From positions 25,751,899-25,815,898 of the forward strand of contig OZ022512.1 of NCBI GenBank assembly GCA_963989385.1: a stretch of DNA of 64,000 nt. The letters are read 5' to 3'. Numbering within the stretch: the stretch's first letter is position 1; each line of letters opens with the position of its first letter. Shown piece by piece: positions 26,275 through 35,230 of the stretch. This stretch comes from Ctena decussata (Eukaryota; Mollusca; Bivalvia; Lucinida; Lucinidae). Made by a program: the position numbers and the translations under genes. The notes beneath the pieces were generated by a model. The model was not told the DNA's origin, did no database searches, and saw nothing but the letters and a program-made list of their open reading frames with translations.

Positions 26275-27826
26275 TATGCCCCCAACTTCGGAGAAGTTGA
26301 GGGGCCATATTGGTTTGGGCCTGTCCGTCCGTCCGTCCGTGAGTCCGTCTGTCCGTCTGTCTGTCCGTCCGTAACGCTTTTTGGCAGGTGTGAAACTCAA
26401 GAACCGCTTATGCTAGGACCTTGAAATTTTATATGTGGCATGTACATGAAAAATGAGCAGACCCGTATTTTTTCTTTTTTTCGCCGGTCATGTATTTACA
26501 GAGTTATGCCCCTTTTTCAACTTAGTCTAAGGAACCTTGTGAACAAAATATCTCAAGAACCCCTGATGCTAGGATCATGTAATTTTGCAGGAAGACATTG
26601 CCCAAGATGTAGATGACCTGATTAACTTTTGAAAAAAAATCGTGAATTTTTGACCAAGTTATGCCCCTTTTTCGACTTAGTGCATTGTAAGCCTATGGAA
26701 CCTTGTGAACAAAATATCTCAAGAACCCCTGATGCTAGGATCATGTAATTTTGCAGGAATACATTGCCCAAGATGTAGATGACCTGATTAACTTTTGAAA
26801 AAAAATCATGAATTTTTGACCGAGTTATGCCCCTTTTTTGACTTAGTGCATTGTAAGCCTATGGAACCTTGTGAACAAAATATCTCAAGAACCCCTGACG
26901 CTAGGAGCATGATTTTTTGCAGAAAGATACTGCCTAAGGTGTAGATGTCCTGATTAACTTTTGAAAACGAATTGTGAATTTATGATTTAGTTATGCCCCT
27001 TTTTCAACTTAAAGGTAGGTTCCTGTACTTTGGAATGCATCATATAATTTGATGATTTTTTATCCAAGTTGTGGGAAAGCACTTATAAAAAGGGAATGAA
27101 TAAGTTTCGCTACAAAGTGAAAGTAAAAAAATATTAGAAAAATTGTTTTGCAAGGGATTTCCTAACTCTGCTTCGCACACCAGTTAGCGCTATTTTTAGT
27201 TCGCGCCAAAATTGATAACACAGCTGATGTCATGCTGAATTCCATTTTGGGATAGTTTTAACCCGAACGCCATGCCAGGACCATCTAGAAGAGCTCACGG
27301 CAAGAGAAAATTGACATTTGGGGAATGACAGCAGAAATCGCGAACTTATAGATATATAATATAATTATTTTTAGAACTGGAATTCCAACGAAAGAATATA
27401 AACCAAAGGGAAAACGACTATTTTTCTACAACATCTGACAATTTTCTCAGTAGCAACAGATTCATAAAAATAAAAGAATGCAATACTACCCAGAAAAAGA
27501 CGAAATTATTTTGTAGGCATAATTGTTATTGCTAGTCCAGGAACCTACCTTTAATGCATTGTTAGCCTATGAAACCTTGTGAACAAAATATCTGGAGTAC
27601 CCCTGATGCTAGGATCATGATTTTTTGCAGGAAGATATTGCCCAAGGTGTAGATGACCTGATTAACTTTCGAAAAAAATCGTGAATTTTTGACTGAGTTA
27701 AGCCCCTTTTTCGACTTAGTGCATTGAAGCCTATGGTACAAAGGTACAAGCATTATTGGATGAACCTTCTTTAGAGGCAAGCATATGGTTGGGGGCATAG
27801 TGTTTCATAAACACATTTTCTAGTTA
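26275..27826. mobile_element. Helentron-like satellite element, CTAG-type 3' end, nested
   Basis: The left hairpin is ATGCCCCCAACTTCGGAGA / AGTTGAGGGGCCAT, then CCGTCCGTCCGTCCGTGAG. Core units contain AAAATATCTCAAGAACCCC and GATGTAGATGACCTGATTAA. The right end is a hairpin GTGTTT-CAT-AAACAC, then ATTTTCTAG and TT. It is closely related to the element at 16753. Confidence 0.85.
27013..27550. mobile_element. TTAA-flanked TIR MITE
   Basis: The ends are AGGTAGGTTCCTG and CAGGAACCTACCT, with TTAA on both sides (27009-27012 and 27551-27554). Removing it restores the host core CAAC-TTAA-TGCATTG, close to the intact unit CGACTTAGTGCATTG. TTAA targeting is known for piggyBac and Kolobok elements. Confidence 0.85.
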
Positions 27827-27969
27827 ACAGTTATGTCCCTTTGTAATTTTGGGATGGAGATCTTGTCCACTTTATAACTTTGAAGCCTTTGAAGATATTT
27901 TCACAAATTTGGTACAAATTTAAAGCATCATCAGAAGATCTGAAGGTGTACAGAGTGTAAGAGCGAAAA

Positions 27970-28045
27970 CTCCACCTTGCCAGGCTGCATAGCACAGTCG
28001 GTAGGGCACCTGACTTATAAATCAGAGGTCCTGGGTTCCTGCTTA
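27970..28045 (+). repeat. tRNA-derived SINE head fragment
   Basis: GCATAGCACAGTCGGTAGGGCACCTGAC..AAATCAGAGGTCCTGGGTTC closely resembles the SINE head at 63525, but the B box breaks off after GGGTTC. It is not a usable tRNA. Confidence 0.65.
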
Positions 28046-28369
28046 ACAGAGTTTTTGCCCATGTTTTAATCAGTCGTGATTTTGTATTTTGCCCATATCT
28101 TGGCTTAAACATATTTTATTTTCTTAATGAGGCTTATTCCAAACAACATTAAATATGAAGGAGCAACATGATAATGGAAAGCTTTTATTGTTATTTCTGA
28201 TTGGGGACATACGTACTTAAATGCCATCAGCAGTCTTATAAAGGCAGGGCCCTATTAGGTAACATGTTACTAGTTTGTTTTTTTGTTTTTTTTCTCCATA
28301 AAAACTTATGATGTGACCCCACATTAGAACCGTCTCACCAAGACAGTTCTAATGAGGAGTCACAACATA

Positions 28370-29768
28370 CAGTGGACTCGACAGTATCGGATCAAGTTCA
28401 ATAAAACTCCCGTTTTGTTGTATATGAATGCTAAAAGTATGTATGTTATGACACAAAACAATTGCAAAATATCCCTTCTATCTTTCCATGTCAAAATATT
28501 TACGAAATTTATTCCTTTAAGGGCAGATAACCTATGCAGACTTACGGTAGGGTCCTACGACAGTAACGAATCAGGTGCGACAGTATCGGATCATATGATA
28601 TTATTTTATATGAGAGTTTCTCCTAGGCACTCTGACAACCTTCTTAGCTTCAATAATTCTGCTGCATAAACAGTTGGACCTATTAAACACTCTGAGGAAA
28701 CTTTTACGGCCTTTCAACGATATTTTTCATGTGGTCCTTCACCAGCAACGGTTTTGTCTGTTAAATAAAAGTTGAATGCATACAAAACTACAAGCATGCC
28801 AAAAATTCTTAACTCAGTAATCCCCTGCGCCTCATAGCATAAAACTACTCAAACAGTAAAGATCATAAACTGCCTTTGCAAAGTGTAGACCCTGATAAGA
28901 CCGTGGTGTCTGACCAGGATCAACAAATTTACGGTGATTTTCCGCCTTAAAGATATTTCAGTGCAATCAGTGTATAAACACTACATGGTCATTCAACGAG
29001 TTCTCTGGCATTAATCTGAGTCTACACAGTGTACAGATGTCCATCCTATGAACGCCAGTCATTATTGGGTTCACATTCATGCGAGCTGATCTCGAATGTT
29101 TCAACAGAATGTTTAGCAGAAGCTTGGTTGTGCTACGCATAACCTTCATTATCATACGCTAGAATGTGGGACTTGGGATGGGGGATATTTTACAAAAAGG
29201 ATGTTGTCTTAGTTTTAAACTGATTTTCTTTGAAAAAAAAGACACAGCAGCCACTCAGGTAGTTGATTTATGACTTGTTTTCAGCATCAGACCATACATC
29301 CAACATGCAGTTTCCAGCTGAGGCCTGTATTTCAGTTCAAATTATATAATGATCCGTTACTGTCGCACATCGGTGCCTCACTTTTCAAGTCTTTAGTTTC
29401 ATCAAATACTGGGATGTCACAAAAATAATGACTGCCTGCAATTTTAGGGATGCCAGGACACATTACAAAGCAAAATTGGTTTCAATCGCCAAATGATAGA
29501 ATAGTTTAAATAACCGAAATCTATCTTGGGGGTAACGAGCAACAGGCAAAATGCAAGCGCCGCTGAAGTGGGGCCAAGCTTTTCAACAACTTTGATTTGT
29601 TTCTCAGCCGCAGATTTCGATCGAATTTTCACCCTGCACTTTGCCATTGGTCGAACTTGATGACTGTTATATAATAGTAAAAAATGTTTGCTTCATTTGT
29701 GAGAAAAATGGTTGATAACCTAAGAGTGATCCGATACTGTCGATGATCCGATACTGTCGAGTCCACTG
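28370..29768. mobile_element. TA-flanked transposon, pogo/Tigger-like ends
   Basis: The ends are CAGTGGACTCGACAGTATCGG and its inverse, flanked by TA on both sides (28368-28369, 29769-29770), and excision restores the family A MITE. The motif GACAGTATCGGATC recurs near both ends (28379, 28577, and inverted twice between 29727 and 29760), like clustered transposase sites. CAGT-starting ends with TA duplication suit the pogo/Tigger branch of Tc1-mariner. The 1.4-kb interior has no convincing transposase. Confidence 0.85.
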
Positions 29769-29865
29769 TACCTTTCCATTGAGAAATAAGAAAACTTGAC
29801 TTTGAATTTCTTTTACTCTTATCTGGAGCTCTTGACTGTGTGCCCTATTAGGTAACATGTTACTA

Positions 29866-30601
29866 CTCTCTTGTTGAGGCACTCCAGCAAGTGGTTTTTA
29901 GTGGAACTTTTTTGTTTAAAGATGCTTAAATATCAAAATTTTAGGTTTAACATACCCAAAACCATTTCTCGTAGCTAAATACTGACTTGCAGCGTATTGC
30001 ATGACCTCTTTTGTCTATTTTTATTGTTTTTTGTTTTGAGGTGGGTTTTCCAATAGTAAAAATATTCCTTCTGGTTTCCAGCCTTTGATGAGGTTCATTT
30101 TAATTTTAACAAAGCTGGGAACCACCCATTGTGACATCACAACAGAAATGATGTCATCACTAATCACCTGATCTGTTTTGTAATATGACCATTTCAGCAA
30201 AGGGTTGTTTGTAGTGTCAGCTACACTTATGCATCTTTTTGTTTTCCAAAAAGATATTACTTATGAAAATAACTGCTATAAGATATAAGCATAAATTCTT
30301 CTGAAATGATTTCATGTTAATTTTATATGAAATGGTAATTTTCAAGAATGTGCTATAAACATGCCACCCCTACAGCAGTAATGGTTATCTTGAGGCGGCC
30401 ATTATGAAACTGAAAAAAATACATTGCAAGAGATTACTTTCCAAGCTTGAGAGCATGCCAATGAATTTCAAAAACTCTACTGGACAAATCTGACTACGAG
30501 AAATGGTAGTAAACTGAACCATGTAAGTGGAATTTGCTGTTTCTTTATCCTTTAAGTATAAACTTCAAAAAACCACTTGCTGGAGTGCCTCAACAAGAGA
30601 G
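29866..30601. mobile_element. TA-flanked TIR element, 736 bp
   Basis: The perfect 34-base inverted ends begin CTCTCTTGTTGAGGCACTCC. TA is on both sides (29864-29865 and 30602-30603), and excision restores GTTAC-TA-GTTTT as at 28266. A second inverted pair inside, CATTTCTCGTAGCTAA and ACTACGAGAAATGG, extends the symmetry. No coding sequence. Confidence 0.88.
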
Positions 30602-30606
30602 TAGTT

Positions 30607-30770
30607 TTTTTTTCTCCATAGAAACGTATGATGTGACCCCACATTAGAACCGTCTCACCGAGACAGTTCTAATGAGGGGTCACAACATAACTTTCCATTG
30701 AGAAATAAGAAAACTTGACTTTGAATTTCTTTTACTCTTATCTGGAGCACTTGACTGTGTGCGTCGCATA
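30607..30770. mobile_element. Partial family A MITE (duplicated segment)
   Basis: It repeats the middle and right parts of the split MITE at 28274-28369 and 29769-29834: CTCCATAGAAACGTATGATG, then CATTAGAACCGTCTCACCG, then ACTTTCCATTGAG and GACTGTGTGC. The left third is absent, consistent with a tandem duplication. Confidence 0.8.
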
Positions 30771-30794
30771 GTTCTTGCTTTTTCACATAAACAC

Positions 30795-31034
30795 ATGAGC
30801 CGCGACACGACAAAACCAACAAAGTGGTTGTGGGCCTAGAGCAGACTCAGATCAGCCTGGGCACCCGCCCAGTCTGATCAGAGTCTTCGCTGTCCACACA
30901 AAGGTAGCTTAGACCCTTAGCTACCCTTTAAGTGCAAAGCGAAGACTCTAATCAGACTGGGCGGATGCCTAGGCTGATCTGAGTCTACGATGGGTGCACA
31001 ACCACATTGTTGGTTTTCTCGCATCGCGGCTCAT
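30795..31034. mobile_element. Palindromic MITE, family B, next to exon 3a
   Basis: Full-length copy from ATGAGCCGCGACACGAC to CGCATCGCGGCTCAT, inverted around GTAGCTTAGACCCTTAGCTAC. It ends 28 bases before ARF exon 3a. Confidence 0.93.
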
Positions 31035-31062
31035 ATATGTACATCTGACATGGGTGTTGCAG

Positions 31063-31187
31063 GTCTGATATTTGTGGTAGACAGTAATGACCGAGAGAGA
31101 TCACAAGAAGCTAAGGATGAACTCCAGAGAATGTTACAGGAGGATGAGCTTAGAGATGCCGTCGTACTCGTCTTTGCTAATAAACAG
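31063..31187 (+). CDS. ARF1: ARF1-like small GTPase, alternative exon 3a (residues 87-128)
   Basis: This exon encodes [20 protein letters not shown], then [20 protein letters not shown] and KQ. It covers the beta-strand after switch II, the DSNDRER loop and helix, and the NKQ part of the NKxD guanine-specificity motif (N126-Q128). The acceptor TGGGTGTTGCAG has a possible branch site CTGAC near 31046. The donor is GTTGGT, weaker than usual. At 125 bases it enters in phase 1 and leaves in phase 0, exactly like exon 3b, so including both copies in one message would shift the frame. By my count it differs from 3b at 26 of 125 bases and 6 amino acids (101, 104, 105, 108, 120, 121). Confidence 0.95.
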
Positions 31188-31339
31188 GTTGGTTTCTGTC
31201 TTCCCAAATTAATACACCTCTATTTTAGTGATTGTCATCTTCTCTAAGGAAGCTTCTCTTATGGAAAACAATCATCTTTCTTTCTTGAGAATTCTTCGCC
31301 CCTAATGAGAAAGGATTTGTGTAAAAGGTAAAAGCAAAG

Positions 31340-31555
31340 GTTTCTGGTAGCCAAGTGGCCCTAGGGCGGTGGTGGTTAGAGGCCCACTGAATCATGGGCA
31401 AAGCATACAAAAGGTGGAGCCAGTCTCTCCTTTCATGGCCGTTTCCTTCTCTAATTTGAAAAAGGTACCCATTTACTGCTGGGTTGACTGAGTTATCCAG
31501 CCATAGGCTGGCACAACAATTAGTACAATTTGAACCTGCGACCTGCATAGTGCAA
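31340..31555 (-). repeat. SINE-like repeat, reverse orientation
   Basis: On the minus strand a tRNA-like head (ACTATGCAGGTCGCAGGTTC) is followed by a body with CAACCCAGCAGTAAATGGG and CCACCACCGCCC. Its head end runs into the perfect hairpin at 31553-31640. Confidence 0.5.
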
Positions 31556-31640
31556 ATCCAAGAAAGGAGCCTAGTCGAGTGGTTAAACATGCTTATAGTA
31601 AGCATGTTTAACCACTCGACTAGGCTCCTTTCTTGGATTT
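31553..31640. repeat. Near-perfect long hairpin, arms about 42 bp
   Basis: The left arm AAATCCAAGAAAGGAGCC..GGTTAAACATGCTTA and the right arm TAAGCATGTTTAACC..GGCTCCTTTCTTGGATTT are complementary, separated by TAG. The arm resembles the head of the adjoining reverse SINE, so this may be an inverted duplication of it. Confidence 0.92.
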
Positions 31641-31772
31641 GTTTACCAGGGGACCAAAACTTTTCAGAATCTTGTTGAGTAGTAGCCGGTCCCCTTAAAA
31701 ATTTCATGTCAATCTCCTAATGACAATAACCTAATTCAGATGTTAATGGAAGTGGTTGTTATCAAAGTTGGT

Positions 31773-32032
31773 ATGAGCCACATCATGTGATTTCCAACAA
31801 TGTTGCATTGGTGACAAGCAAAGGCTCTGAACAGACTGTACTTATACCTACGTGCAGTCTGATCAGAGCCTTTGCTTGTCACACTTTGCTTGTCTTATCT
31901 GCGACTTATGGAAGTGACCAAAGTCACAGAGCCAACAATGAGGTCTCCGATTACCCTAAATGAATGAGACGGATGATCTGAATGCCACATGGCAAAATTC
32001 CACATTGTTGGAAGTCACGTGACATGGCTCAT
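31773..32032. mobile_element. Palindromic MITE related to family B
   Basis: The ends are ATGAGCCACATCATGTGA and TCACGTGACATGGCTCAT, with inner pairs CCAACAATGTTGC / CACATTGTTGG and GACAAGCAAAGGCTCTGA / CAGAGCCTTTGCTTGTC. The ATGAGCC ends and CTGATCAGAG motif resemble family B but the interior differs. Confidence 0.85.
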
Positions 32033-32103
32033 ATTAGTATACCGTAGTGCTGTGCAATATCAGGGACTAGTTGGTCTAATGTATCATAAGCAAAACACAG
32101 CCG

Positions 32104-33335
32104 TTTTTATGCCCCCGAAGGGACTTCGGGTGGCATATTAAAATCGCACCGTCCGTCCGTCAGTCCATCCGTGCGTTCGTAACAAATCGTGTCTCAGCGA
32201 TAACTTTAAAACTACTGAAGCAAATTTGATGAAACTTCACAGAAAGATAGAGCACATTGAGAAGGTGTGTCGCGCACAAGAGTTTGGTTCCCACGCCCAA
32301 GGTCAAGGTCACAGTTGGGTCAAAGGTCAAATCATATCTTAAATTGTGTCTCAGCGATAACTTTAAAACTACCGAAGCAAATTTGATGAAACTTCACAGA
32401 AAGATAGAGCACATTGAGAAGGTGTGTCGCGCACAAGAGTTTGGTTCCCATGCCCAAGGTCAAGGTCACAGTTGGGTCAAAGGTCAAATCATGTCTTAAA
32501 TCGTGTCTCAGCTATAACTTATAAAATACTGAAGCAAATTTAATGAAACTTCACAGAAAGATAGAGCACAATGAGAAAGTGTGTCGTGCACAAGAGTTTG
32601 GTTCCCACGCCCAAGGTCAAGGTCACTGTCGGGGGTTAGAGGTCAAATAGTGTCTGCGATTACTTTAAAACTACATAACTGAATTTCATCAAATTTCACA
32701 GAATTGTAAAGAGTAATGAGATGATTTGTCACATATAATATTTATATTCCCAAACCCAAGGTCAAGGTCACTGTCGGGACTTAGAGGTCAAAGGTTTGAC
32801 ACACATAATATTTATATTCCCAAACCCAAATTCAAGGTCACAATCGGGGGTCAGATGTCAAATCATGTCTCAACAATTGCTCATAAATGTACCAAAGCAA
32901 ATTTCCTTAAACATCACAGAAAGATGAAGCTTAATGAGAAGGTAAGACACACACAAGATACAGGCTTTCACACCCAAGTTCAAGGTCACAGTCTGAGGTC
33001 AAAGGTTGTTTCTCCCCAATTACTAAAAAGACTTCTTAAGCAAACTGTATTAAACTTCCTGAAATGGTAAGACATAATGAGATGGTATGTCGCAAACAAA
33101 ATTTAGGCTCCCATTCCCAAGGTCAGGGTCACAATCAGGGCACATAGGTCAGATTATATCTCCAAACTGACTGGAGACTGATGAAGTGAACTTCATCAAA
33201 CTTCACAGAAAGGTAAAGCGTGATAAAAAGGCATTTCACTTGCAAGATTTGGGCTTCCTTGCCCAATTCAGGGTCAAAGGTCAATTTAAGGGGCCTTCGG
33301 GGGCATTTGTTACATACTGTAACATTTCTTTTTTT
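32104..33335. mobile_element. Helentron-like satellite element with a tandem core
   Basis: The left end is TTTATGCCCCCGAAGGGAC with a TTCGGGTGGCAT hairpin, then CCGTCCGTCCGTCAGTCC. Core units of roughly 130-185 bp contain AAACTTCACAGAAAGATAGA and CCAAGGTCAAGGTCACAG; the first two full units are nearly identical. The right end is CCTTCGGGGGCATT, a hairpin TGTTACA-TAC-TGTAACA, then TTTC and a T run. It lies in the 3a-4a intron. Confidence 0.82.
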
Positions 33336-33990
33336 TTTTCTTTTTTTTTTGGCAGAAATAAAAATACAAGGAGCTTTTGCAAAAGCTCGCAAAAGCTCAA
33401 GATCTTTTCAGCAAAAAATATTACCACACTGGATTTTGTGTACCATAAGGCTTTACCAATCCATGACTAACAACTATGTCAAGCTAAGACGGCTTTGAAT
33501 AATTTGGCCGAGAGAAATACTTTTTTGTTAAGTGGCTGTTATTAAGAGCTGACCTTCAGTAGAGGTTTCACTGTTAAATATAAACATGAGCTAGTGGTCA
33601 CAATATGGATACAACCTCAAGGACCTCAGATCTTAGAGAGTAACATACAGAAAACTTTTCTGAAGTTCCATTCCAGATGTCAAAACCCATTTACAACAGT
33701 ATATTGATGCTAATTCAGGGACAACATATATTTTGGTTCCTCATTAGAGCTGCCATGCTGTTTAGTGTCCGATAAGGGTCACAACTTAGATTTTTGTGAA
33801 GAATGATACATCACCTTACAAGGTTTATGTATTCCACACCAAGGGAAATTACTTCCACTTGGAACCTAAGGGACTGATCGTGAAAGGTAGAATATGCTCG
33901 CTAGAGAGCCAATACGTCCTGTTAAGATTTGCACCTCCCCTACTCCCCAACCATGCAGGATGATTCACTCACCAGTGAAGCAAGTATTGT
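33336..33990. other. 3a-4a intron, unannotated part
   Basis: No gene. A faint family A remnant (GTTCCTCATTAGAGC, GATAAGGGTCACAAC) lies near 33736-33790. Confidence 0.5.
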
Positions 33991-34059
33991 TTTACTAGGG
34001 TTGTCTTCCTTGTAAAAGTGACCATGTGTCCATCTGGAGCTTCAATGGTTGACTTGGGA

Positions 34060-34245
34060 TTTTACGTCTTTTTCAACAGTAGTTCAGTCATATCAGGACA
34101 ATTGGAGGGTGATAATGAAAGGTTGTGTGCAGTGGAACCGCATTTACCATTGAAAAGATTTCCACCTCCGGGAAATGAACTTGGGACTGCTAGTTCAGCA
34201 TGCCAGCGCTTAACCCTGTGAGCTCAGCTACCGGAGCTCCTCCTG
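34060..34245 (-). repeat. SINE, reverse orientation, just upstream of exon 4a
   Basis: On the minus strand it starts with a tRNA-like head (TAGCTGAGCTCACAGGGTTA, then GAACTAGCAGTCCCAAGTTC) and ends in GAACTACTGTTG. It matches the copy at 37020-37215 (TCAGTCAT, CAGGACAAT, GATAATGAAAGG). It ends about 46 bases before exon 4a. Confidence 0.65.
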
Positions 34246-34291
34246 GAGCTTCAAGCCATGCCTTAACATTATTTTCTTATTTCAATTTCAG

Positions 34292-34453
34292 GATTTACCT
34301 AATGTAATGGCTGCTGCAGAACTCACAGATAAACTTGGACTGCATAGTTTGAGAAATAGAAACTGGTACATTCAAGCTACTTGTGCGACAAGTGGGGACG
34401 GATTGTATGAAGGACTAGACTGGTTGTCAAATCAGCTGAAAAATAAGAAATGA
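34292..34453 (+). CDS. ARF1: ARF1-like small GTPase, alternative terminal exon 4a (residues 129-181)
   Basis: Terminal exon of the first cassette. It supplies the Asp that completes NKQD (D129) and ends the protein at residue 181, the normal ARF length. The frame reads [20 protein letters not shown], then [20 protein letters not shown], then [13 protein letters not shown] and TGA. The TCAT motif (158-161) that contacts the guanine base is present, as is the conserved C-terminal helix. V133 and A135 depart from the usual class I NAMNAAE, which 4b keeps. The acceptor TTTCAATTTCAG is strong. Splicing after residue 128 is in phase 0, so 4a could in principle also follow only 3a, the copy upstream of it. 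No AATAAA or ATTAAA was seen in the next several hundred bases. Confidence 0.95.
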   Translation, partial: DLPNVMAAAELTDKLGLHSLRNRNWYIQATCATSGDGLYEGLDWLSNQLKNKK

Positions 34454-34580
34454 GACTGTGAAAATAATTGTGTAGTAGTCTGGATTTTTAAATGAGGATG
34501 AAGAGCTCAAGATAAGGCAGGGTTATGATGATAGTTCTTGAATAATGGTTTAGAGAATGGAGAGATTTGAGGCCAGACTA

Positions 34581-34961
34581 CAGATTTCCAGATAAGAGGG
34601 GGGTATTTAGGGTAATTCAGAATCAGAGACAATTTGTCTTACATCTCAACAAAGACAACCGCTGAAACCCCTCATTAGAACCATCTCAGCAAAACGGTTC
34701 ATATGAAGGGTCACAAGATATATTTTTATGAGAAAGAAGGAAAATTATCCCTAAATTATCCCTCTTACCCCTTCTTATCTTGAGCTCTGAAAACTGAGAT
34801 AATAGGCATTTTTTTATACTTCGTGGAAACATGTTGTGATCTCTGATCAGAACTATTTCATTGAGATGGTTCTAATGATAGGTCACAACATGTTTTTATT
34901 GAGAAGTTAGCAAAAACTATGGTGGAATTATCCTTAGATTCCTATCTTATCTGGAACTCTG
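34581..34961. mobile_element. Two family A MITEs in tandem, degenerate
   Basis: The first copy, 34581-34790, has CCAGATAAGAGGGGGG, CCCCTCATTAGAACC and TTATCTTGAGCTCTG. The second, about 34791-34961, has AACATGTTGTGATCTC, GATGGTTCTAATGATAGG and TTATCTGGAACTCTG. Both have lost parts of their stems. They lie just downstream of the 4a stop and may be in its 3' UTR. Confidence 0.75.
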
Positions 34962-35037
34962 AAATTCTCTGCCATTATCATAAAGAGTGTGGCTCTTCAC
35001 AGGCCTTCGTGCACAGTGGTTTTAAATGAGGGTTGCT

Positions 35038-35230
35038 CAGAGCTCTAGATAAGAGGGAGTATTTGATAATAGTTAAGGATAATTTTTCTTATTTCTCACC
35101 GAAACCATATGTTGTGACCCCTCATCTGAACCGTCTCAATGAGACGGTTCAGATGAGGGGTCACAACATAGGTTTCTATGCAGAATTAACAAAAATTATC
35201 ACCAAATACTCCCCCTTATCTAAGGCTCTG
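35038..35230. mobile_element. Fold-back MITE, family A, well preserved
   Basis: 193 bp from CAGAGCTCTAGATAAGAGGG to CCCTTATCTAAGGCTCTG. The core hairpin is GTTGTGACCCCTCATCTG / CAGATGAGGGGTCACAAC, the CATCTGAACC subgroup. Confidence 0.93.

Larger units (their letters stand above)
21010..28273. mobile_element. Large Helentron-like satellite element carrying nested insertions
   Basis: The left end is a hairpin AGGGCTCTGCGGAGGCCCT, then a TGTCTGTCTGTACGTCCG microsatellite. Core units contain GGTACAAATATAAAGCATCA, TCAGACAATGTGCAGAGAA and ATGCCCCTTTGTAATTTT. The core reappears at about 25990-26270 and 27826-28250 between other insertions. The right end is GGGCCCTATTAG with the perfect palindrome GTAACATGTTAC (28259-28270) and then TAG and TTT. 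Confidence 0.78.
20957..29834. mobile_element. Family A MITE split by nested insertions (outermost layer)
   Basis: The left part is 20957-21009 (CAGAGCTTCAGATAAGAAGG..). The middle part resumes after 28274 (CTCCATAAAAACTTATG, CATTAGAACCGTCTC) up to 28369. The right part resumes at 29769 (CCTTTCCATTGAGAAATAAG) and ends in TCTGGAGCTCTTG. Removing the 7.3-kb and 1.4-kb insertions restores a normal copy. Confidence 0.82.

Noticed and set aside
31225..31707. 160-codon open frame on the minus strand
   Set aside because: It crosses exon 3a's downstream intron, a SINE and a palindromic hairpin; its repeated segment is the hairpin read twice.
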